In this document: positions 51,770-59,711 of the stretch, piece by piece
How the letters are laid out: every line of letters begins with the position of its first letter
How positions within the stretch are numbered: position 1 is the stretch's first letter
Source of the DNA: an uncultured Bacteroidales bacterium
GTDB lineage: Bacteria > Bacteroidota > Bacteroidia > Bacteroidales > Paludibacteraceae
Direction of reading: 5' to 3'
Length of the DNA: 64,000 nucleotides
NCBI GenBank assembly: GCA_903901975.1
Contig: CAIUTB010000096.1
Span: 41,460-105,459 of the forward strand
The notes under the pieces: generated by a model
What the model was told of the DNA's origin: nothing
Seen by the model: the letters and a program-made list of their open reading frames with translations, nothing else
The model's database searches: none
Position numbers and translations under genes: made by a program

Positions 51770-53131
51770 ATGGAAAAAATTAGATATGAACGTCCGATAA
51801 TTCAAAAAATGAATACCGGACTAATGAATAAATTCGGAACACGTACAGAATATGAACCGGTTACACATATTGAAAGTGTTCCGGTAAAAAGTTTAATAAA
51901 CAATTACGGTTCGCCGTTGTTTGTGATTTCCGAAAAACAAATTCGTAGGAATTATCAGAACGCAACCCGCATATTTAAAACACGTTACCCAAAAGTGCAG
52001 TTTGCCTGGTCGTATAAAACGAACTATATGAACGCCGTTTGTCAGGTTTTCCATCAGGAAGGTTCGTGGGCAGAAGTGGTTTCGGGTTTTGAATATGAAA
52101 AAGCATTGGGAAATGGTGTTCCGGGGAATAAAATCATTTTCAACGGACCCGATAAAACCGACGAACAACTTATTAAAGCTGCCCGAAACAATTCATTGAT
52201 TCATATCGACCACTACGATGAGCTTTACTCACTTATTCGCTTGAGTGAAGAGAATAAACTTAAACCACGGGTTGCTATTCGTATCAATATGGATACGGGC
52301 ATTTACCCAAAATGGGATCGTTTTGGATTTAATTTTGAAAACGGACAAGCATGGAATGCTATAACACGCATTATTAATTCCGAATGTCTTGATTTAGTAG
52401 GATTGCATTGTCATATTGGTACATTTATGCTTTCACCTGCTGCTTATGGTGTGGCTGCGACTAATCTATGTGAATTGGCATGGAAAATAAAAGAAAAATA
52501 CAACAAAGTAATTCAATATATTGACCTGGGTGGTGGTTTTCCATCAGCTAATACACTGAAAGGAGCCTATTTGCCAGGTTCAGATACTGTTCCTTCTATC
52601 GATCAGTTTGCCGATGCCATCACGGATGTGATTTTGGGGTTTGGATTCAAACACGAAGATTTGCCCCTGTTGATTTTGGAAACAGGACGTGCGCTAATTG
52701 ATGATGCGGGATATTTGTTGGGAACGGTGCTGGCTTCTAAGCGTCTTTCGGATGGCCGACGTGCTACGATCCTTGACTTTGGTGTAAACTCACTCTTTAC
52801 AGCATTCTGGTACGATCATAAAGTAAGTCCGGCTCAGGCATTTGGCAATCACACTGAAGAAATGATATTGTATGGACCTCTTTGTATGAACATTGATATT
52901 GTTCGTGAAAGTATCACCATGCCCTTGCTCGAAAAGGGAAATCATTTGGTAGTGCATAAAGTAGGAGCTTATAATATGACTCAGTGGATGCAATTCATTA
53001 CTTTACGTCCCAATATCGTCATGATTGACACCGAAAATAAAACACATGTTATCAGAAAGGCCGAAACGCTTGAGTATTTGGAACAGAATGAACAAATACC
53101 GAAACATTTGAAAGAAAATCCATTAAAATAA
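51770..53131 (+). CDS. Fold-type III PLP-dependent decarboxylase (DapDC/ODC-like)
   Basis: A 453-residue PLP enzyme of the diaminopimelate/ornithine/arginine decarboxylase group. Lys83 in AWSYKTNY is the PLP lysine; HCHIGTF, DLGGGFPSA, LETGRALIDDAGYLL and the second-subunit motif GPLCMNID with GAYNMTQWMQF complete the active site, so it should be active. The substrate is not predictable. Unlike ordinary LysA it has an N-terminal extension of about forty residues, IRYERPIIQKMNTGLMNKFG, with a YxxP motif that resembles RiPP leader peptides recognised by PqqD-like domains. It is the third gene of the cluster and ends 72 bases before the next start. Confidence 0.88.
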   Translation: MEKIRYERPIIQKMNTGLMNKFGTRTEYEPVTHIESVPVKSLINNYGSPLFVISEKQIRRNYQNATRIFKTRYPKVQFAWSYKTNYMNAVCQVFHQEGSWAEVVSGFEYEKALGNGVPGNKIIFNGPDKTDEQLIKAARNNSLIHIDHYDELYSLIRLSEENKLKPRVAIRINMDTGIYPKWDRFGFNFENGQAWNAITRIINSECLDLVGLHCHIGTFMLSPAAYGVAATNLCELAWKIKEKYNKVIQYIDLGGGFPSANTLKGAYLPGSDTVPSIDQFADAITDVILGFGFKHEDLPLLILETGRALIDDAGYLLGTVLASKRLSDGRRATILDFGVNSLFTAFWYDHKVSPAQAFGNHTEEMILYGPLCMNIDIVRESITMPLLEKGNHLVVHKVGAYNMTQWMQFITLRPNIVMIDTENKTHVIRKAETLEYLEQNEQIPKHLKENPLK

Positions 53132-53140
53132 ATATCTTTG
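53107..53140 (+). promoter_or_regulatory. Internal promoter before the UT-M23 gene
   Basis: TTTG (53107-53110), 22 bases, TATCTTTG (53133-53140). The -33 box lies within the end of the decarboxylase gene. Confidence 0.5.
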
Positions 53141-53146
53141 CGTACT

Positions 53147-53182
53147 GATTGTAGAGGCTTTAATTACAAGGTCTCTACAATC
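53147..53182 (+). other. Stem-loop in the leader of the UT-M23 gene
   Basis: GATTGTAGAG (53147-53156) pairs perfectly with CTCTACAATC (53173-53182) around a 16-base loop. If the promoter just upstream is used, transcripts would begin with this hairpin. Alternatively it is a weak terminator of the upstream genes; the T run after it is poor. Confidence 0.65.
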
Positions 53183-53203
53183 ATTTTCAGAAAAAATACA
53201 GCT

Positions 53204-55408
53204 ATGCGTCAACGCTTAAACACTTTTCAAAATCTGATTCTTCCGGCTATACTGAATAGTTATTCAGTCATTTTCTTTTTCAATAACAGCTTTATGGCAG
53301 CAGTGCTAATGCTTGTTACATTTTTTAATTTCTATGCCGGACTAAGTGGGTTGATAGCAGTCATAATCACCGTTTTAATAGCCAATTCGCTTGGATTTGA
53401 TAAATCTCAGTTAAAGAGAGGACTTTTCAGTTTTAACGCCCTACTAACAGGCGTTGGTATGGGAACTTTCTTCGATCCCGGACTAGTGTTTTTTGCACTT
53501 CTAGCACTAGCAGCATTACTTACTTTGATTCTATCAGTCACACTTGGAAACTGGTTAAATAAATATGGGTTACCTGTTTTAAGTTTGCCCTTTGTCTTCA
53601 CATTTTGGTTTATCATTTTACCTTCGGCCGATTTTGAAAACCTTGGATTAACTCAACGTAACATCTACTGGATGAACGAGATGTATTCAATGGGAGGAAG
53701 TAAATTATTAAATTTTTTTCAGTCACTAAATTCACTTCCCGTTCATAATCTGGTTGATATTTATTTTCGATCTATGAGTTCCATTTTCTTTCAGGATAAC
53801 CTCATTACAGGTATTTTAATCGTAATAGCACTGCTTATTAGTTCCAGAATAACATTTTCGTTGACGATTGTCGGATTTTTATCGGCTTATTTATTTGCTC
53901 AATTTTCAGGTTCGGGCACTGCCAGCATTAATTATTACAATATTGGAGCAAATTACATTATGGTAGCCATTGCCGTGGGTGGATTTTTCATCATTCCTTC
54001 CCGTTATTCATTTTATTGGACCATTTTATTAGTGCCACTTACCACTCTTGTATTGTTGTTTTTCAGCAAATTATTTGATTTTGTGCATCTTCCGGTATTT
54101 TCCCTGCCATTCTCTTTCGTGGTTATCCTGTTTGTGTATTTTATGCAAATGCGAACAAAAATCACAAAATTATTCCTTACCCCGGTTCAATACTATTCGC
54201 CCGAAATAAATCTTTATTCGTTCAATAATAATAAAGACCGGAATACGCAGTTTTTGTATTTCCCCTTATACATGCCTTTTTGGGGTAAATGGACGATTAG
54301 TCAGGGACATAATGGTGATTATACCCACAAGGGCGATTGGGGAAATGCCTTTGATTTTGTTATTAATGATGAGTATCACAAAACATATAAATCTAATGGA
54401 ATGCTTTGTGAAGATTATTATTGTTACAATAAACCTGTTTTAGCTCCTGCTGATGGCTTTGTAGAAGAAATAATTGACCATATCGACGATAATGAAATTG
54501 GGAAAGTAAATACTATTAATAATTGGGGAAATACTATTATTATCAGACATCTGAATGGTTTATATACACAAATGTCTCACTTAAAAAAGGGAACATTTAA
54601 GTTTACAAAAGGTGAGTTTGTGAAACGGGGAGATTTAGTGGCCCAATGTGGAAATTCTGGACGTTCGCCCGAACCTCATTTGCATTTTCAGGTTCAGGTT
54701 TCACCTCTTTTAGGATCAAAGACACTCGATTATCCTTTTGGATACTATTTGGAGTCAACCAGTGCGGAATTCAAACTCAGTCAGTTTATAAAACCTGAAA
54801 TAAACAATTGTGTGGCAGGTATTATTGATAATATGAGTATGAAGAATGCTTTCGAGTTCTTGCCCAATAGCACTATGGAATTCAGCTACAGGAACGAAAA
54901 AGAAATTGAAACAACCGAACACTGGGAAGCCTTTACTGATGCATATAACAACAAATACCTCTATTGTAAAGAAACCGAATCTACGGCATATTATATCAAT
55001 AATGGTTTAATGTTTTATTTTACAACTTTTTATGGCGACAAAAATTCTTTGCTTTATTATTTCTATATGTCGGCCTACAAAGTTTTTCTGGGAGATATTG
55101 ACAAACTTGTAGTAACCGATGCTATGCCACTCAACATTATTCAAAAGAAAAAAATAAGTAACTATATTCACGATTTTATTGCTCCGTTCTATAATTATAT
55201 CCGTGTGAATTATAGCATCATGAGCACTAACAATTCGAATGATTTATTATCAACTGATTTAAAGCTGGAATCAAAGATTGATGTTTCTGTTTTTGGAAAA
55301 ACGAAAAACGAAAGCATTTCGGTAATAACGCTAAAGGAGAATGAAATAATAGAATTCACTTACAATAATGACAAAACAAAAATAAAAGCAACATGTATAA
55401 ATTCGTGA
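53204..55408 (+). CDS. Urea-transporter / M23 metallopeptidase fusion
   Basis: A 734-residue fusion. Residues 1-330 hold about ten membrane segments with the urea transporter pattern: LNSYSVIFFFNN, GLSGLIAVIITVLIANSLGFD and FSFNALLTGVGMGTFF. Then comes a LytM/M23 zinc peptidase domain with His375 (THKGDWG), Asp384 (AFDF), a third His in QMSHLKKG and His492/His494 in PHLHFQV, all consistent with an active peptidase. A C-terminal domain of about 200 residues, beta-rich, is not recognised. The ATG at 53204 is preferred to a TTG at 53138 that lies on the -7 box. Urea or another small amide is the likely transported species, and peptidoglycan or a peptide the likely substrate of M23, though the ten-segment topology would normally leave the C-terminus inside. 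It overlaps the next gene by 16 bases. Confidence 0.85.
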   Translation: MRQRLNTFQNLILPAILNSYSVIFFFNNSFMAAVLMLVTFFNFYAGLSGLIAVIITVLIANSLGFDKSQLKRGLFSFNALLTGVGMGTFFDPGLVFFALLALAALLTLILSVTLGNWLNKYGLPVLSLPFVFTFWFIILPSADFENLGLTQRNIYWMNEMYSMGGSKLLNFFQSLNSLPVHNLVDIYFRSMSSIFFQDNLITGILIVIALLISSRITFSLTIVGFLSAYLFAQFSGSGTASINYYNIGANYIMVAIAVGGFFIIPSRYSFYWTILLVPLTTLVLLFFSKLFDFVHLPVFSLPFSFVVILFVYFMQMRTKITKLFLTPVQYYSPEINLYSFNNNKDRNTQFLYFPLYMPFWGKWTISQGHNGDYTHKGDWGNAFDFVINDEYHKTYKSNGMLCEDYYCYNKPVLAPADGFVEEIIDHIDDNEIGKVNTINNWGNTIIIRHLNGLYTQMSHLKKGTFKFTKGEFVKRGDLVAQCGNSGRSPEPHLHFQVQVSPLLGSKTLDYPFGYYLESTSAEFKLSQFIKPEINNCVAGIIDNMSMKNAFEFLPNSTMEFSYRNEKEIETTEHWEAFTDAYNNKYLYCKETESTAYYINNGLMFYFTTFYGDKNSLLYYFYMSAYKVFLGDIDKLVVTDAMPLNIIQKKKISNYIHDFIAPFYNYIRVNYSIMSTNNSNDLLSTDLKLESKIDVSVFGKTKNESISVITLKENEIIEFTYNNDKTKIKATCINS

Positions 55409-56676
55409 TTATTGCTTTCATTCTTGTTTCTGTTTCGGTGCATGCAGTAGTTTTGAAGCAGTGTGAAGTGTCGGATAGTCTGGTTTCGTTGACTGAACAC
55501 AAGACTTCTCTTGATTTTCAAACTGTTGACAGTTTAACCTATCAGTATTATCTTGCAGGAAAGTGGAATGAGTTGATTAAAACAGGAGAAGAAGCTATTC
55601 GCAATCAAATAGATTACAAACGACTCCGACAACGATTAGGCTATGCATACTTTATGAAGGCCGATTATTATGCAGCCATGAAACAGTACGAAGCAGCTTT
55701 GGTTTTTGACAAAACTGATCTTGACACACGGGCTTATCTTTATTATTGTGGATTATATACCGGAAGTGAATCCTATGCACGTTATCAGGCAAGTATGTTG
55801 CCCGAAATAACTCAAAAGTATTTGGATGTAAAGGCTTTTAAAATTGTGGATGCGATTGATCTGGAGTATAATTATAAGTCGAACGACAGTAAAACCCGTT
55901 CAAATCCGACTTATTGGCGGGTGGGTTGTTCAACCAAACTTAGTTATCAGTTAAGCTTATATCAGGCATTTTCAAGCTATTCACAGAATCTGGATTCAAC
56001 AGGTACTGAAAATAACTTTTTCAGTCGGGCGGCAGTAACTCAAAAAGAATATTATGCAGGTCTGAGTTGGAAACCTGCAGCAAATTTTGATTTTATTCTC
56101 GGATATCATTATATCAACACAAAAATAAATGACTCAGTTTCCTACAAAATTCCGCTTATTGATGTTGTCCGAAAAGACACTATTTTGCAGACCGGAAATA
56201 TGTTTTTTGGAAAAATTGCGTTTAAGTATAACCGGTTTGATCTTGGATTAAGTGCTTCGTTGTTGACTTACAACAAAATACTTACCCAACAATACACACT
56301 TATGGCAGGAATAACATTGCCGGGCACATTGGGTATCAGACTTAAAAGCACGGTAGATGTAATGTTCGACAAGGAAGCGCGCAGACTGATTTTCTCACAA
56401 ACAGCAGGTCTTGCACCCTTAACAAATGTATGGGTTGAAGGAAATGTGACACTGGGAAATTTAACGGATTATGCCGACTATAACGGATTGTACATACTTA
56501 ATTTAAAAGATCCAACAATTTTTAAAACAGGTGGTACTATTTTCTGGCAGGCATTAAAGAAAATAAGCTTATTTGCTAATTATGGCTACGATATTAAACA
56601 ACTAAAAGGAATAAACAATACAAATACTAATTATAATCAACATTCATTCTCAGGAGGAATAATATGGAAAATTTAA
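55393..56676 (+). CDS. TPR and outer-membrane beta-barrel protein
   Basis: A 427-residue exported protein (signal IIAFILVSVSVHA). TPR-like helices cover residues about 40-140 (EAIRNQIDYKRLRQRLGYAYFMKADYYAAMKQY). From about 150 onward there are alternating amphipathic strands (YYAGLSWKPAANFDFILGYHYI, FNRFDLGLS-type, LGIRLKSTVDVMFD), ending HSFSGGIIWKI, as in YaiO-like outer-membrane barrels. The gene overlaps the previous by 16 and the next by 13 bases, a sign of one translationally coupled unit. It may be the outer-membrane exit of whatever the cluster makes. Confidence 0.78.
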   Translation: MYKFVIIAFILVSVSVHAVVLKQCEVSDSLVSLTEHKTSLDFQTVDSLTYQYYLAGKWNELIKTGEEAIRNQIDYKRLRQRLGYAYFMKADYYAAMKQYEAALVFDKTDLDTRAYLYYCGLYTGSESYARYQASMLPEITQKYLDVKAFKIVDAIDLEYNYKSNDSKTRSNPTYWRVGCSTKLSYQLSLYQAFSSYSQNLDSTGTENNFFSRAAVTQKEYYAGLSWKPAANFDFILGYHYINTKINDSVSYKIPLIDVVRKDTILQTGNMFFGKIAFKYNRFDLGLSASLLTYNKILTQQYTLMAGITLPGTLGIRLKSTVDVMFDKEARRLIFSQTAGLAPLTNVWVEGNVTLGNLTDYADYNGLYILNLKDPTIFKTGGTIFWQALKKISLFANYGYDIKQLKGINNTNTNYNQHSFSGGIIWKI

Positions 56677-57284
56677 AAAAAATCTTTTACGTTTTGGTGT
56701 TCATAAGTATAGGTTCAATGCTATGGGCTCAAAGTCAAACTGTTTTACAGGCTGCTTATGTGAAAAGTTATGAATCAGAAAAAGCCGGTGCATACACAAC
56801 TGCAATAAACGACATGAAAGCCGTTTACAATGCAAAAGACTATACCGCTAATATCCGTCTTGGTTGGCTATCATATCTGGCAAAACAATATACTGAATCA
56901 ATCCGCTATTATAATATTGCCATTGGATTAAACCCTTATGCTATCGAAGCCCGTTTTGGTTGTGTAAAACCACAGAGTGCCATAGAAAGTTGGGAGAAGG
57001 TAAAAATAAATTATCTGAAAATTTTGGAAATCGACCCACAAAATACAGTCGCCAATTACTGGCTTGGGGTGATGTATTACAATGCAAAAGAGTACACAAG
57101 TGCTCAGAAATTGTTTGAAAAAGTGGTGAATCTATACCCACTTGATTACGATTCCACCATTATGTTGGCCTGGTGTAAAGTAAACATTGGCAAACAAACC
57201 GAAGCCCGATACCTTTTTAATCAGGCACTGATTCTTCGACCAAGTGATAGCTCTGCATTGGCAGGACTTAAACTTTTGAAATAA
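56664..57284 (+). CDS. Secreted TPR protein
   Basis: A 206-residue periplasmic protein (signal KKIFYVLVFISIGSMLWAQ) made mainly of tetratricopeptide repeats: AYTTAINDMKAVYNAKDY, AIGLNPYAIEARFG, INYLKILEIDPQNTVANYWLG and LFEKVVNLYPLDYDSTIMLA, with the last repeat EARYLFNQALILRPSDS. TPRs bind partner proteins; the partner is probably the preceding barrel or the fusion protein. It overlaps the previous gene by 13 bases and is followed by a palindromic terminator, so it is the last gene of the cluster. Confidence 0.85.
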   Translation: MENLKKIFYVLVFISIGSMLWAQSQTVLQAAYVKSYESEKAGAYTTAINDMKAVYNAKDYTANIRLGWLSYLAKQYTESIRYYNIAIGLNPYAIEARFGCVKPQSAIESWEKVKINYLKILEIDPQNTVANYWLGVMYYNAKEYTSAQKLFEKVVNLYPLDYDSTIMLAWCKVNIGKQTEARYLFNQALILRPSDSSALAGLKLLK

Positions 57285-57312
57285 GTTTTGATATATAGAT
57301 TTTGATTTTGCA

Positions 57313-57352
57313 AAACCCTGAGTAAAATTTTACTCAGGGTTTAATTATTTTA
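57313..57352 (+). terminator. Palindromic terminator of the PqqD cluster
   Basis: A perfect 30-base inverted repeat with 15-base arms and no loop (57313-57342), centred on AAAATTTT, followed by a T/A-rich tail. It clearly separates the cluster from the efflux genes. Confidence 0.88.
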
Positions 57353-57386
57353 GTGTTTAGCTTTCTCAAATATTAAAGACTTATAG

Positions 57387-57394
57387 TATCTTTG
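57387..57394 (+). promoter_or_regulatory. -7 box of the efflux operon
   Basis: TATCTTTG, 54 bases before the start codon at 57448. The -33 match is weak. Confidence 0.5.
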
Positions 57395-57447
57395 CGTCAT
57401 TGTTAATCAGATCAATCAGAATCACAAAAAGCGCAAATCATAAAAAT

Positions 57448-58731
57448 ATGAATAGATTCCTGTTGTCACTCATACTTTTGTCCTCCCCTTTAATAACTTT
57501 TTCGCAGCAACACAATTTGAATTTTTATTTGGAACAAGCTCAAAAAAACAGCCCCTTAATCAATAAAAATAAAAATGATACTAAAATAATAAAACTCGAT
57601 TTGCAACAAACCGAACGTATTCTAAAAAGTCCGGTTATAAGTCTGGAATCAGGTATTCTCTTTGCTCCTATCATTTCGTACGATGCTTTTCCAAGTACTT
57701 TTGATGTAGTTTCAAACGGTTCATCCAATTATACCGGTTACGATCTTGGTATTACAAACGGTGGTCAATATCAGATATATGTATCAGTAAAGCAGCCTCT
57801 TCTTGGAAAAATAAACCTGAAATCATATACACAAAAAGCTGATATTTCGCGTAAAAAAAATGAAAATTCAACTACCCTGACTGTTCATGAAATTGAGCAA
57901 TTGGTTGGTTATCAATATATTCTTTGTCTGAAATCGAAAGCACAAATCAAAAATGGCAAAGCCATACTTCAATTGATTGACGAACAACTGAATATTATGC
58001 ACAAACTGGTGGATAATGCTATTTTCAAACAATCGGATTTAATGTTGATGGAAATTGAAAAACAGAATAAAGCACTTGAAAACAAATCGTTTCAGGACGA
58101 TTACAAAAGCAATTTATACGACCTGAATCTGCTTTGTGGAATCAACGAGTCAACCGACATTGAAATTCAGGAAACTGAACTGACATTGAAGCCGGAAACA
58201 ACAGCAAGTTCGCAATTTTTGACTTACTACAAGTTTGACAGTTTGGGCATTATAACGGATCAGAAAATCAGCGAACTGAAATACAAACCACAACTCAGTG
58301 CTTTTGCCAATGCAGGTTATAACGCAACCGGAATACCTACTTTGGATCATTTTGGATTTAGTGTGGGAATGAATTTCAGCTGGATGCTGTACGATGGTAA
58401 TCAACGTAAGTTGGAACGCGAAAAATCAAACATTAATCTGCTTTCACAGCAATTTGAGAAGGATCACTTTATCACGCAGAAGGAAATTAATCTGAATAAA
58501 ATCAAAAACCAGCTGAAAGCGCTGACAGAACGTGGAATTATTCTTGAAAATCAATTGGCACAATACGAAAAGCTCTATAAAGTCTATGAAAACGAATTAG
58601 CGCACGGACTGGTTTCGGTAATGGATTTCAAAAACCTGCTGAAAGACCTCACTGCGAAACGACAGGAATATCTGTTGCAAAAAATGGAGAAACAGTTGCT
58701 TGTGAATTCATATAATTACTGGAACTACTAA
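57448..58731 (+). CDS. TolC family outer-membrane efflux protein
   Basis: A 427-residue outer-membrane factor (signal NRFLLSLILLSSPLITFS). Coiled-coil helices of the OEP type are clear (EIEQLVGYQYILCLKSKAQIKNG; IKNQLKALTERGIILENQLAQYEKL), with short barrel strands between (FGFSVGMNFSWMLYDGNQ). It would form the exit duct for the RND pump encoded just downstream. The ATG at 57448 gives the signal peptide; a TTG at 57400 falls on the promoter region. A heptad array (58735-58762) separates it from the adaptor gene. Confidence 0.9.
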   Translation: MNRFLLSLILLSSPLITFSQQHNLNFYLEQAQKNSPLINKNKNDTKIIKLDLQQTERILKSPVISLESGILFAPIISYDAFPSTFDVVSNGSSNYTGYDLGITNGGQYQIYVSVKQPLLGKINLKSYTQKADISRKKNENSTTLTVHEIEQLVGYQYILCLKSKAQIKNGKAILQLIDEQLNIMHKLVDNAIFKQSDLMLMEIEKQNKALENKSFQDDYKSNLYDLNLLCGINESTDIEIQETELTLKPETTASSQFLTYYKFDSLGIITDQKISELKYKPQLSAFANAGYNATGIPTLDHFGFSVGMNFSWMLYDGNQRKLEREKSNINLLSQQFEKDHFITQKEINLNKIKNQLKALTERGIILENQLAQYEKLYKVYENELAHGLVSVMDFKNLLKDLTAKRQEYLLQKMEKQLLVNSYNYWNY

Positions 58732-58734
58732 TTA

Positions 58735-58762
58735 GTTGACAATTGACAGTTGACAGTTAAAA
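58735..58762. repeat. Heptad array after the tolC-like stop codon
   Basis: Units GTTGACA, ATTGACA, GTTGACA and a degenerate fourth, four bases after the TAA at 58729-58731. Confidence 0.7.
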
Positions 58763-58770
58763 CAAAATCT

Positions 58771-59703
58771 ATGAGAAAAATCTTATTCACACTTTGTATC
58801 ACAGCTTTTATACTGAGTTCTTGTACAAAAAAAGAAGCAACAGAACAAGAACAAGTGCCCGTTGTAAGTGTAAAGACAACGGCAGTGAGCTTTGGAAAGA
58901 TTGACAGTAATCTGACTTTCAACGGCAAAACCGTTTATCTGAAAAAAAACCTGGTGGTCTCTCCTATCTCGGGTTATGTGCGGAAGATTTCTGTGAAATT
59001 TGGCGATTATGTAGAAAAAGCTGATTTGCTTTTCGAAATTCAGACCAAGGAAAACAAAGCGCTGGAAAGTTCAAATGCCGGAAATGCCGGACTGATAAAG
59101 GTTTTTGCACCCTCACATGGTATAATCAATGTGCTGAATATCACTGAAAACGGAGCGTATGTCCTTGAAGGCGCTTCGCTTTGTACAGTTGCAGAAAATA
59201 ATGAGGTGTTGGTACAGCTTAACCTGCCATTTGAATTTAATTCGCTGGTTAAAACCGGTGCCGCTTGCACGTTGGTAATTGGCGAAAACACCCGGTTTTC
59301 GGGCACAATTTATCAGATTCTACCCACCGTGGATGATGCCAATCAAACCCAGCAGATTCTTATCAAACCTCACTACAATAAACCTCTACCAGAAAATTTA
59401 AATCTGGAAGTAGAAATTGTAAAAGCAAGTCACAATCGTACCTGTCTCGTTCCACGCAACGCCGTGATGACCAACGAAACTCAAACCGAATTCTGGGTGA
59501 TGAAAATCGTAGATAACAAGCTTGCAGTCAAAGTTCCGGTAAAAAAAGGAATAGAAAATGACGACATGGTGGAAATTCTGAACCCCGGTCTCAGTGCAAG
59601 TGATTTGGTTGTGAGTGAAGGCGGTTACGGATTAAACGACAGCACTAAAATAGCGCTAAGTGGTCCCGATAACTCGGGATGTCGAAAACTCCATAAGCAG
59701 TAA
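58771..59703 (+). CDS. RND efflux periplasmic adaptor (membrane fusion lipoprotein)
   Basis: A 310-residue adaptor anchored as a lipoprotein: the lipobox LSSC falls near residue 18 after RKILFTLCITAFI. The barrel-sandwich parts GKTVYLKKNLVVSPISGYVRKISVKFGDYVEKADLLFEI and IKVFAPSHGIINVLNITENGAYVLEGASL flank a very short hairpin, so the usual long alpha-helical hairpin is reduced. It links the RND permease to the TolC-type duct. The start at 58771 is preferred over an in-frame TTG at 58750 inside the heptad array. It ends eight bases before the permease gene. Confidence 0.88.
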   Translation: MRKILFTLCITAFILSSCTKKEATEQEQVPVVSVKTTAVSFGKIDSNLTFNGKTVYLKKNLVVSPISGYVRKISVKFGDYVEKADLLFEIQTKENKALESSNAGNAGLIKVFAPSHGIINVLNITENGAYVLEGASLCTVAENNEVLVQLNLPFEFNSLVKTGAACTLVIGENTRFSGTIYQILPTVDDANQTQQILIKPHYNKPLPENLNLEVEIVKASHNRTCLVPRNAVMTNETQTEFWVMKIVDNKLAVKVPVKKGIENDDMVEILNPGLSASDLVVSEGGYGLNDSTKIALSGPDNSGCRKLHKQ

Positions 59704-59711
59704 AGAGTATT

